Part shown: piece by piece, positions 34,296-44,200 of the stretch | How the letters are laid out: the number at the start of each line of letters is the position of its first letter | How positions within the stretch are numbered: the first letter of the stretch is position 1 | Assembly: GCF_039537875.1 (NCBI RefSeq) | Contig: NZ_BAABBI010000001.1 | Span: forward strand, 1,054,001-1,118,000 | Length of the DNA stretch: 64,000 nucleotides | Source of the DNA: Corallibacter vietnamensis | GTDB taxonomy: Bacteria > Bacteroidota > Bacteroidia > Flavobacteriales > Flavobacteriaceae | Reading direction: 5' to 3' | The notes under the pieces: model-generated | Database searches by the model: none | What the model saw: only the letters and a program-made list of their open reading frames with translations | Told to the model about the DNA's origin: nothing | Made by a program: the position numbers and the translations under genes

Positions 34296-35227
34296 TGAAT
34301 AACCATAAATCAAAATACACAAAGCTTATAAAAGAGGAATCTAAAAGGCTAGGTTTTCTGTCATGTGGTGTAAGTAAAGCAGAGTTTCTAGAAGTTGAAG
34401 CACCAAGGTTAGAACGTTGGCTAAACGCCAATATGCATGGAGAAATGCGCTATATGGAAAACCATTTTGATAAGCGTTTAGATCCAACAAAACTAGTAGA
34501 AGGCTCTAAAAGCGTAGTGTCGTTACTACTTAATTATTTTCCTTCACAAACTCAAAACACCGAAAGCTACAAACTATCAAAGTATGCTTACGGAACCGAT
34601 TATCATTTTGTAATAAAAGATAAGTTAAAGCAGCTATTACAATTTATTCAAGATGAAATTGGCGATGTTCACGGTCGTGCTTTTGTAGATTCAGCCCCAG
34701 TTTTAGACAAAGCTTGGGCCGCAAAAAGTGGTTTGGGCTGGATAGGAAAACACAGTAACCTATTAACACAAAAAGTTGGCTCTTTTTATTTTATTGCAGA
34801 GTTAATCATAGATTTAGAATTAGATTACGATACACCAACCACAGACCATTGCGGTAGTTGTACCGCCTGTATAGATGCATGCCCAACACAAGCCATTACA
34901 GAGCCTTATGTTGTAGACGGTAGTAAATGTATCTCGTATTTAACCATTGAGTTAAAAAACAACATACCTTCAGAGTTTAAAAACAAAACAGACGATTGGA
35001 TGTTTGGTTGTGATGTATGCCAAGATGTATGCCCTTGGAACCGGTTTTCAAAACCGCATAATGAGCCATTATTCAATCCACATCCAGAGCTTTTAGACAT
35101 GACCAAAAAGGATTGGGAAGAAATTACCGAAGAAACATTTAAAAAAGTCTTTAAAAAATCAGCAGTAAAGCGAACCAAGTATTCTGGGTTAACACGAAAT
35201 ATTAAGTTTTTAAACCATAGTGATTAA
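34295..35227 (+). CDS. queG: Epoxyqueuosine reductase QueG
   Basis: A 310-residue cobalamin- and iron-sulfur-dependent enzyme that performs the last step of queuosine synthesis on tRNA. Core features: FVDSAPVLDKAWAAKSGLGW with the catalytic Asp, a first cluster motif CGSCTACIDACP and a second CDVCQDVCPW. It lacks the C-terminal HEAT extension of longer homologues, as expected at this length. It overlaps the P450 gene by one base. Confidence 0.95.
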   Translation: MNNHKSKYTKLIKEESKRLGFLSCGVSKAEFLEVEAPRLERWLNANMHGEMRYMENHFDKRLDPTKLVEGSKSVVSLLLNYFPSQTQNTESYKLSKYAYGTDYHFVIKDKLKQLLQFIQDEIGDVHGRAFVDSAPVLDKAWAAKSGLGWIGKHSNLLTQKVGSFYFIAELIIDLELDYDTPTTDHCGSCTACIDACPTQAITEPYVVDGSKCISYLTIELKNNIPSEFKNKTDDWMFGCDVCQDVCPWNRFSKPHNEPLFNPHPELLDMTKKDWEEITEETFKKVFKKSAVKRTKYSGLTRNIKFLNHSD

Positions 35228-35239
35228 TTGATAGTTTAC

Positions 35240-35247
35240 TACATTTG
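35240..35247 (+). promoter_or_regulatory. Minus-7 box TACATTTG for maeB
   Basis: TACATTTG lies 22 bases before the maeB ATG in a 42-base intergenic gap. No -33 TTTG at 19 bases. Confidence 0.5.
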
Positions 35248-35269
35248 TATTTGATACTAAATCATTTTT

Positions 35270-37564
35270 ATGAGTAAACAGAGCAGGAGAAGAGAAGCAT
35301 TGGTTTATCATGCAAAACCAACACCAGGTAAAATAAAAGTAGTACCTACAAAAAAATATGCAAGTCAGAGAGACTTATCATTGGCATATTCACCAGGCGT
35401 TGCCGAACCTTGTTTAGAAATAGCAAAAAATGTAAATAACGTTTATAAGTATACAACTAAAGGAAATTTAGTTGCTGTAATTTCTAACGGAACTGCTGTT
35501 TTAGGATTAGGAAATATTGGTCCAGAAGCCTCAAAACCTGTAATGGAAGGTAAAGGACTTCTTTTTAAAATATTTGCAGATATAGATGTTTTTGATATTG
35601 AAATTGATACAGAAAACATAGAAGAGTTCATAGCTACAGTAAAAAATATTGCACCAACATTTGGCGGTATAAACTTAGAAGACATTAAAGCTCCTGAAGC
35701 TTTTGAAATTGAACGAAGATTAAAAGACGAATTAGATATTCCTGTTATGCATGATGATCAGCATGGAACGGCTATCATTTCTGCAGCAGCATTAATAAAT
35801 GCATTAGAGCTAGCTGATAAAAAAATTGAAGATGTAAAAATTGTTATTAGTGGTGCTGGAGCAGCTGCAATTTCATGTTCAAGACTTTATCAATCATGTG
35901 GAGCTTCATTAGAGAACATGGTTATGCTAGATAGTAAAGGTGTCATAAGAAAAGACAGAGAAACCTTAACTAAAGAAAAAGCAGAATTCGCAACTCATAG
36001 AAAAATTGACACGCTTGATGAAGCCATGAAAGATGCTGATGTATTTATAGGCTTATCAACTTCAAATATTGTATCTCCAGAGATGCTAAAATCCATGGCT
36101 AATAACCCAATTGTATTTGCTATGGCAAATCCAGATCCAGAAATAGCCTATGATTTAGCAGTAGATACTAGAGAAGATATTATTATGGCAACAGGTCGTA
36201 GTGACCATCCTAATCAAGTAAATAACGTATTAGGTTTTCCGTTTATTTTTAGAGGTGCTTTAGATGTTCGAGCAACAAAAATAAACGAAGAAATGAAAAT
36301 GGCAGCGGTACTTGCGTTAGCACGTTTAGCCAAAGAGTCAGTGCCAGAACAAGTAAATATAGCTTATGGAGAAACACGATTGGCATTTGGTAAAGACTAT
36401 ATTATTCCAAAACCATTTGATCCTAGATTAATATCTCAAATTCCACCAGCTGTAGCAAAAGCAGCTATGGAAAGCGGTGTTGCACAAGAGCCAATTACAG
36501 ATTGGAAAAAATACGAAGAAGAACTTTTAGAGCGTTCAGGTTCTGATAATAAAACAGTAAGACTTTTACTGAATAGAGCAAAAATCAACCCAAAACGCGT
36601 GGTGTTTGCAGAAGCTGATCAGCTAGATGTTTTAAAGGCAGCTCAAATAGCTTATGATGAGGGCATTGCCTTTCCAATCTTATTAGGAAGAAAAGAAACA
36701 ATAGAGATTTTAAAAGATGAAATTGAGTTTGATGCCGATGTTCCTATTATTGACCCTAAATCAGATGAAGAAGAGTCAAGAAAAAATGAATATGCTAAAG
36801 TATATTGGGATCAGCGCAAGCGTAAAGGTGTGACATTATTTTCTGCACAAAAAATAATGAGAGAGCGTAACTATTTTGCAGCTATGATGGTAAATCAAGG
36901 TGATGCAGATGCCTTAGTATCAGGATATTCAAGAAATTATCCGTCTGTAGTAAAACCAATGTTAGAACTAATAGGATTAGCAGAAGGCTCAAGCAGGTTA
37001 GCAACCACCAATGTGTTAATGACACAAAGAGGTCCTATGTTTTTAAGCGATACAGCAATAAATATAAATCCTTCTGCGAATGACTTAACCAAAATAGCCC
37101 AAATGACAGCCGGAGTTGTGAAAATGTTTGGTATGGAACCCGTAATGGCAATGATTTCATATTCTAATTTTGGTTCTTCAAAAAATCAAACAGCAACCAA
37201 AGTAGGAGAAGCTGTTGCTTATTTACACAAAAGACACCCTAATTTATTAGTAGACGGTGAGTTGCAAACAGATTTTGCACTAAATAGTGATATGCTACAA
37301 GCAACATTCCCGTTTTCTAAATTAGCAGGCAAAAAGGTGAATACTTTAATTTTTCCAAATTTAGAATCGGCTAATATTACCTATAAGTTACTAAAAGAAC
37401 TAAACAAGGCAGATTCAATAGGGCCAATTATGATGGGTATGAGAAAGCCAGTTCACATTTTACAACTAGGAGCAAGTGTTGATGAAATTGTAAATATGAC
37501 CGCCATAGCAGTAATAGATGCCCAGCAAAAGGAATACTTAAAAGCCACCAAAAAAGAACGTTAA
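35270..37564 (+). CDS. maeB: NADP-dependent malic enzyme with phosphotransacetylase-like domain
   Basis: A 764-residue MaeB-type enzyme that decarboxylates malate to pyruvate and makes NADPH. The N-terminal malic domain has LAYSPGVAEPC and GNIGPEASKPVMEGK, plus MHDDQHGTAI; the NAD(P)-binding domain has VISGAGAAAISC. From about residue 430 it has a phosphotransacetylase-like domain (RVVFAEADQLDVLKAA, VSGYSRNYPSVVKPML), which in this family is regulatory and not catalytic. It is a single gene with its own -7 box. Confidence 0.96.
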   Translation: MSKQSRRREALVYHAKPTPGKIKVVPTKKYASQRDLSLAYSPGVAEPCLEIAKNVNNVYKYTTKGNLVAVISNGTAVLGLGNIGPEASKPVMEGKGLLFKIFADIDVFDIEIDTENIEEFIATVKNIAPTFGGINLEDIKAPEAFEIERRLKDELDIPVMHDDQHGTAIISAAALINALELADKKIEDVKIVISGAGAAAISCSRLYQSCGASLENMVMLDSKGVIRKDRETLTKEKAEFATHRKIDTLDEAMKDADVFIGLSTSNIVSPEMLKSMANNPIVFAMANPDPEIAYDLAVDTREDIIMATGRSDHPNQVNNVLGFPFIFRGALDVRATKINEEMKMAAVLALARLAKESVPEQVNIAYGETRLAFGKDYIIPKPFDPRLISQIPPAVAKAAMESGVAQEPITDWKKYEEELLERSGSDNKTVRLLLNRAKINPKRVVFAEADQLDVLKAAQIAYDEGIAFPILLGRKETIEILKDEIEFDADVPIIDPKSDEEESRKNEYAKVYWDQRKRKGVTLFSAQKIMRERNYFAAMMVNQGDADALVSGYSRNYPSVVKPMLELIGLAEGSSRLATTNVLMTQRGPMFLSDTAININPSANDLTKIAQMTAGVVKMFGMEPVMAMISYSNFGSSKNQTATKVGEAVAYLHKRHPNLLVDGELQTDFALNSDMLQATFPFSKLAGKKVNTLIFPNLESANITYKLLKELNKADSIGPIMMGMRKPVHILQLGASVDEIVNMTAIAVIDAQQKEYLKATKKER

Positions 37565-37597
37565 TAATGTAAGCCTCAATAATGTGAATAATTTTAT

Positions 37598-37605
37598 TAC
37601 ATTTG
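37598..37605 (+). promoter_or_regulatory. Minus-7 box TACATTTG for ruvA-sprA
   Basis: TACATTTG lies 20 bases before the ruvA ATG. It probably serves ruvA and the directly following sprA. The -33 element is not recognisable. Confidence 0.55.
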
Positions 37606-37625
37606 AGAGGTTTAATTATAGTTAG

Positions 37626-38210
37626 TTGATGATTACACACATTCAAGGTAAACTTGTAGAGAAAAACCCAACCGATGTTACGATAGACTGTAATGGCGTT
37701 GGTTATTTACTTAATATATCTTTACATACTTTTTCAAAAATTCCAGATCAGGAGAATATAAAGTTATTTACACATCTTCAAGTAAAAGAAGATTCACATA
37801 CCCTATTTGGTTTTTCATCATTAAGTGAACGAGAAATTTTTAGACTATTAATTTCAGTAAACGGTATTGGAGCTAGTATAGCAAGAACCATGCTTTCATC
37901 ATTATCGCCAAAAGAAATAAGAGAAGGTATTGCCACAGAAAATGTTGCTTTAATCCAATCTATTAAAGGAATAGGAGCTAAAACTGCTCAACGAGTAATT
38001 TTGGATTTAAAAGATAAAATTTTGAAAGTTTATGATATTGATGAACTTTCGGCTCCGCAAAGCAATACAAATAAAGATGAAGCGTTATCTGCTTTAGATG
38101 TTTTAGGTTTTCAAAAAAAGCAATCAGAGCGCGTTGTGGATAATATCCTAAAAATGCAGTCAGATGCAGATGTGGAAACAATCATAAAACAAGCATTAAA
38201 AAACTTATAA
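37626..38210 (+). CDS. ruvA: Holliday junction DNA-binding protein RuvA
   Basis: A 194-residue RuvA that binds four-way junctions and loads RuvB. N-terminal OB domain (MITHIQGKLVEKNPTDVTID), tandem helix-hairpin-helix motifs (VNGIGASIARTML, IKGIGAKTAQRVILDLKDK), flexible linker, and a C-terminal RuvB-binding domain. It is separated from ruvB by P450, queG and maeB. sprA starts 6 bases after its stop. Confidence 0.97.
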   Translation: MMITHIQGKLVEKNPTDVTIDCNGVGYLLNISLHTFSKIPDQENIKLFTHLQVKEDSHTLFGFSSLSEREIFRLLISVNGIGASIARTMLSSLSPKEIREGIATENVALIQSIKGIGAKTAQRVILDLKDKILKVYDIDELSAPQSNTNKDEALSALDVLGFQKKQSERVVDNILKMQSDADVETIIKQALKNL

Positions 38211-38216
38211 TATATT

Positions 38217-41200
38217 TTGAATACTATAACCAACTATAACTTTTGTATATCAAAAAAAACACGCTTACTCACTGTTTTTATATTATTGCTTACATCTATT
38301 GCTTGGTCTCAAGAGCCTGTAGCTCAAGACTCCATCAAAACAGGACATAGTTTAGGTAATTTACAAATGCCTAACCCTAACAGTATAGAGTCTAAATACA
38401 CTTATGACCCAATAACAGATAGATATATTTATACAGAAACCGTTGGTAATTTCAATATAAACTACCCAATTATTCTTACACCAGAAGAGTTTCAGGATTT
38501 AGTTATTAAAGAGAAATTAAAAGAATATTATAAGCAAAAAACCGATGCTTTTGATGGTAAAAAAGAAGGAACTGAAGAAGAACAAAAAAATTTACTTCCA
38601 GAATTTTATGTGAATTCAGGCTTTTTTGAAACCATTTTTGGTAGTAATACCATAGAGGTAATTCCGCAAGGATCTGTAGAAATGGATTTAGGAATTTTAT
38701 TTACAAAACAAGATAATCCAGCATTTTCACCAAGAAACCGAAGTAGTTTTACTTTTGATTTTGATCAGAGAATTAGTTTAAGCTTATTAGGTAAAGTAGG
38801 TACTAGGTTGCAAGTAACAGCCAATTATGATACAGAATCTACTTTTGACTTTCAAAATTTAATAAAATTAGAATACACACCAACAGAAGATGATATTATC
38901 CAGAAAATTGAAGTTGGTAACGTAAGTATGCCTCTTAACAGTTCTCTAATAACAGGCGCACAAAGTTTATTTGGTGTAAAAGCACAGTTGCAATTTGGAA
39001 AAACAACTATTACCGGTGTGTTTTCTGAACAAAAATCTGATACAAGAACTGTTGTAGCTCAAGGTGGCGGTACTTTAGAAGAATTTGACTTTTTTGCTAG
39101 AGATTACGATGAGAATAGACACTTCTTTTTAGCGCATTATTTTAGAGATAATTATGATAAAGCATTAGAAAACTATCCATTTATAAATACCAATGTACAA
39201 ATAACCAGAGTTGAAGTTTGGGTTACAAATAGAAGCAATCAAACAGAAAACGTTAGAAATGTTGTTGCATTACAAGATTTAGGTGAATCAAATCCAGATC
39301 CTAATGCCAATAATATTTACTTAAATCCAATTCCTGGAGGCTTTATCAATGCAGGACCAAATGCTTATCCAAATAACGGTAATAATGATTTTGACCCTAC
39401 AAGAATAGGTTCAGGATCTATTCTAACAACAGCAATAAGAGATATAGCAACAGTACAACAAGGCTTTGGCAGCTTATCAGCTAGCGTTAATGAAGGTTCA
39501 GATTATGCAAAATTAGAAAATGCCAGAAAATTACAAGAAGGACAAGAATATACATTAAACTCACAACTTGGTTATATCTCTCTAAACCAGAGATTAAACA
39601 ATGATGAAGTTTTAGGTGTTGCTTTCCAATATACGGTGGGAGGTCAAGTATACCAAGTAGGAGAATTTGCAAATGATGGAGTAGATGCAACAGGAATAGA
39701 TAATACAGGAGGAACAGGAACAATACCTGTTGTGACTAACAATAGCTTAATAGTTAAATTACTTAAAAGTCCAGTAACAAATGTAAATCAACCTATTTGG
39801 GATTTGATGATGAAAAACATTTATGATACTGGAGCATATCAATTAAGTCAAGAAGATTTTAAACTAAATATTTTTTACAACGAAGCATCTCCTTTAAATT
39901 TTATTTCACCAGTAGGTGGAACTTTTGGTGTTGATATAAACGGTAACCCGATTACGCCATCAACACCAAGTGATGAGTTAATAGAGAATACAACATTATT
40001 AAGGCTGTTTAATTTAGATAGATTAAACTTTAATAACGATCCGCAACAAGGCGGTGATGGGTTTTTTGATTTTGTTTCAGGCATCACTGTGCTACCTCAA
40101 AACGGAAAAATAATATTCACAAAAGCAGAACCTTTTGGGGAATATTTATTTGAGGTATTATCTACTGGTACAGAAGATTATAATAACGATGCTACTTATA
40201 ACCCTAACCAAGCAAAATATGTGTTTGATGTTCTTTATAAAGAAACTAAAACAGCTGCTTTAGAAGAAGCAGATAAGAATAAGTTTAAAATAAAAGGGCG
40301 TTACAAATCTTCAGGTAGTGATGGGATTTCAATAGGCGCTTTTAACGTACCAAGAGGTTCAGTAAATGTTACAGCAGGAGGAAGAACACTTGTAGAAGGT
40401 GTAGATTATACAGTAAATTACCAATTAGGAACAGTTCAAATACTAGATGAAGCATTAAAAGCTTCAAATACACCTATTCAAGTATCTACCGAAAACAATG
40501 CGATTTTTGGGCAACAAACCAAACGTTTTACAGGAATTAATGTTGAACATAAATTTAATGAGAATTTTGTTTTAGGGGCAACATGGTTACATTTAAATGA
40601 ACGACCAATAACTCAAAAAGCAAATTATAGTCAAGAGCCAATTAACAACCACATATTTGGTTTAAATGGTAATTACTCTACCGAAGTACCTTTCTTAACA
40701 CGAATGGTCAATAAATTACCTAATATCGATACCGATGTGCCTTCAAACATTTCTTTAAGAGGAGAATTTGCCTATCTAGCTCCAGGAGCACCAAAAGGAA
40801 CCGATTTTCAAGGAGAAGCAACATCTTATATTGATGATTTTGAAGGAACACAAAATAATATTGATTTAAAATCACCACAATCATGGTTTCTTTCAAGTAG
40901 ACCAAGATTACTTCCAGGTAGCGTGCCTGGAGATGATGATTTAGGAATTCAAAACGGGTTTGGAAGAGCTTTATTAAACTGGTATACTATTGATCCAATT
41001 TTTTACAGTAATCAAAGTCCAGATGGAATTTCAGATGAAGATATTTCAAGCCTTTTTACCAGCCGTGTTTTTATAAATGAATTATTTCCACAGCAAGATA
41101 TAGCTCAAGGGCAAACAACAGTTTTATACACTTTAGATTTAGCATATTATCCATCAGAAAGAGGTCCTTATAACTTTCAAACAACAGGAGTTGATATTCC

Positions 41201-44200
41201 TTCAAACACACTTACAAACCCAGAAAACTCTTGGGCAGGTATAACAAGACAGTTAACCTCTACTGATTTTGAACAGGCCAATGTTGAGTATATTGAGTTT
41301 TGGTTACAAGATCCATATCAAGAAAATAGTGCAAATCCAGGAGGAAAATTAGTATTCAATTTAGGGAATATTTCAGAAGATATTATAAAAGATGGAAGAA
41401 AACTGTATGAAAACGGTTTGCCTGATGATGGAAATGCAGCTATGTTACCACAATCATCTTGGGGAACAGTTTATCCACAAAACCAATCATTGATTTATGC
41501 CTTTGATACAACAGGACAACAACGCGCCAATCAAGATGTAGGTTATGATGGTTATGATGATGCAGAAGAGCAACAAGCATTTCCTAATTATGCAGCATTA
41601 CCTGATCCTGCAAATGATAATTATGCTTATTTTTTAAATGCTTCTGGTAATGTATTTGATCGTTATAAAAGATACAATGGTGTAGAAGGCAATTCACCAG
41701 ATACGTTTTCTGATACAAATCGTGGAGCAACCACACAACCAGATGTAGAAGATGTAAACCGTGATAATACAATGAATACAATAGATAGTTATTTTGAGTA
41801 TGAGTTAGATATCACACCAGCATCATTAAATATAAACAACCCTTATGTTGTAGATATAAAAGATTCTGAATTTAGAGTTTTACCTAATGGTCAAACAGTA
41901 ATCCCAAAATGGTATCAATTTAGAATCCCTGTTAGTGAATTTACCAATGCTATAGGAGGTATTTCAGATTTAAGATCTATTCGTTTTGCTCGTATGTATC
42001 TTAAAGAGTTTTCAGAAGCAACTGTTTTTCGTTTTGGAACATTAGATTTAGTAAGAAGCGAATGGAGACGTTACACACAAACACTTGATGAAGATTTAGG
42101 AGATCCTGAATTAGATAATACAGATTTTAGTATAGGAGTTATTAGTACACTTGAAAACGATGGTAGCTATCAATCTCCTCCAGGAGTTACACCAGAAGAG
42201 TTGTTTAATAACAATACTGTAATTCGTCAAAATGAGCAATCATTAGTAGCTAATGTGTGCGATTTAGAATCTCATGATGCAAGAGCTGTTTACAAAAACA
42301 TTAGTGTAGATATGCGTCAATACAAGCGATTGAGAATGTTTATGCATGCTGAACCGGGAGAAACTCCTGGATTAGCAGATGGCGATTTAGTAGGTTTTAT
42401 AAGAATGGGTAACGATTTAACTCAAAACTATTATCAAATAGAAGTTCCGTTAAAAGTTTCTCAAGGTATTTCTAGTGCAGCATTATGGCCTACTGAAAAC
42501 GAGATTAATATTCCGTTAAAAGTACTTCAAGATATAAAAGCTAGAGCAATAAGTGATGGTAATATAAGTAGTCCTAATGCAACTTTTTATGATGTTGTAA
42601 ACGAAGTTGTAAGTGCAAATTCTGTAAATGAATATGCACCTTATGTTATAGGGCAACAACGTGTTGCTATAAAAGGAAATCCTAACTTTGGAGACATTAG
42701 AACCTTAATGGTAGGAGTCAAAAATGCTTCAACTACTGAAGAGTGTGCAACCTTATGGTATAATGAATTACGATTAGCTGAATTAGATAATGAAGGCGGT
42801 TGGGCAGCTGTTTTAAGCATGGATTCAAACATAGCAGATTTTGCTACAGTAAGTGCTACTGGTAGACAAAGTACAGCAGGATTTGGAACTATAGAGCAAG
42901 GCCCTAATGAGCGTAGTAGAGAAGATGTTGTTCAATATGATGTTGTTACAAATGTGAATGTTGGACAGTTATTACCAAAAAAATGGGGTATTCAAATTCC
43001 TTTTAACTATGGTGTAGGAGAAGAAACAATAACACCAAAATATGATCAATTTTATAAAGATTTAACTTTAGAATCTCGATTAGATGCTGCAAACTCTAGC
43101 GCTGAAGAAGATCAAATTTTAGAACAATCAGAAGATTATACAAAACGAAAAAGTATAAACTTTATAGGAGTTAAGAAAAACAGAACAGGAGATGCAAAAC
43201 CTAGATTCTATGATGTAGAAAATTTAACATTCAACTATTCTTATAATAAGGTAGAGCATAGAGATTTTGAAATAGAAAACTCTGTAGACAAAAGCTTAAG
43301 AGCAGGAGTAAACTATGCACATAATTTTGAGCCTGTAAATATTGAGCCTTTTAAGAAAAATGATTCATTGTTTACTGGTAAATACTGGAAACTATTAAAA
43401 GATTTTAATCTTAACTTATTGCCGTCTAACTTCACAATTACAACAAACTTTAACAGACAGTATAATAAGCAAAAATTCAGAGACACAGATTTAACAGGAG
43501 CAAACATTGCACTTGAAGAACTTTTTAGACGTAACTATACTTTTGACTTTGGTTACACCCTAAACTATAACCTAACAAAATCTTTGCAATTAAACTTTAC
43601 AGCATCAAATAATAATATTGTTAGAAACTATTTTATAGATGATGTTATAAACGGAAAGCAAGACCCTGAATTAGATATTTGGGACGGATTTTTTGATTTT
43701 GGAGACCCAAATAGTCAATATCAACAATTAGGAATTAACTATGAAATACCAATAAATAAGATACCAACATTTAACTTTATAAATGCTACTTATTCTTATA
43801 GTGGAGAATTTCAATGGCAAAAAGGTTCAGATTTATTCGGTGACCTAGAAGTAGATGGTAAAACATACGATTTAGGAAATACAATTTCAAACGCAAATCA
43901 GCATAACATTAATACAACTTTAAATATGAGTAAGTTGTATAACTATATAGGCCTTAAAAAGAAAAACATAAGAAGAGGCGGATCTGCTTCTCTAGCAGCT
44001 AGACGTACGTCTAAAACAATGCCTCCCGGAGCTGTAGACAATAAAGATGCTGCCCCTAAAAAATCAAAAAATACAGGTGCCAAGTTCTTAAATGCAGGTA
44101 TAGATTTATTAACGAGTGTTAAACGAATTCAATTAAACTATTCTGAAACAAACGGAACCTATTTACCAGGATATACACAATCGCCAGGCTTTATAGGGAC

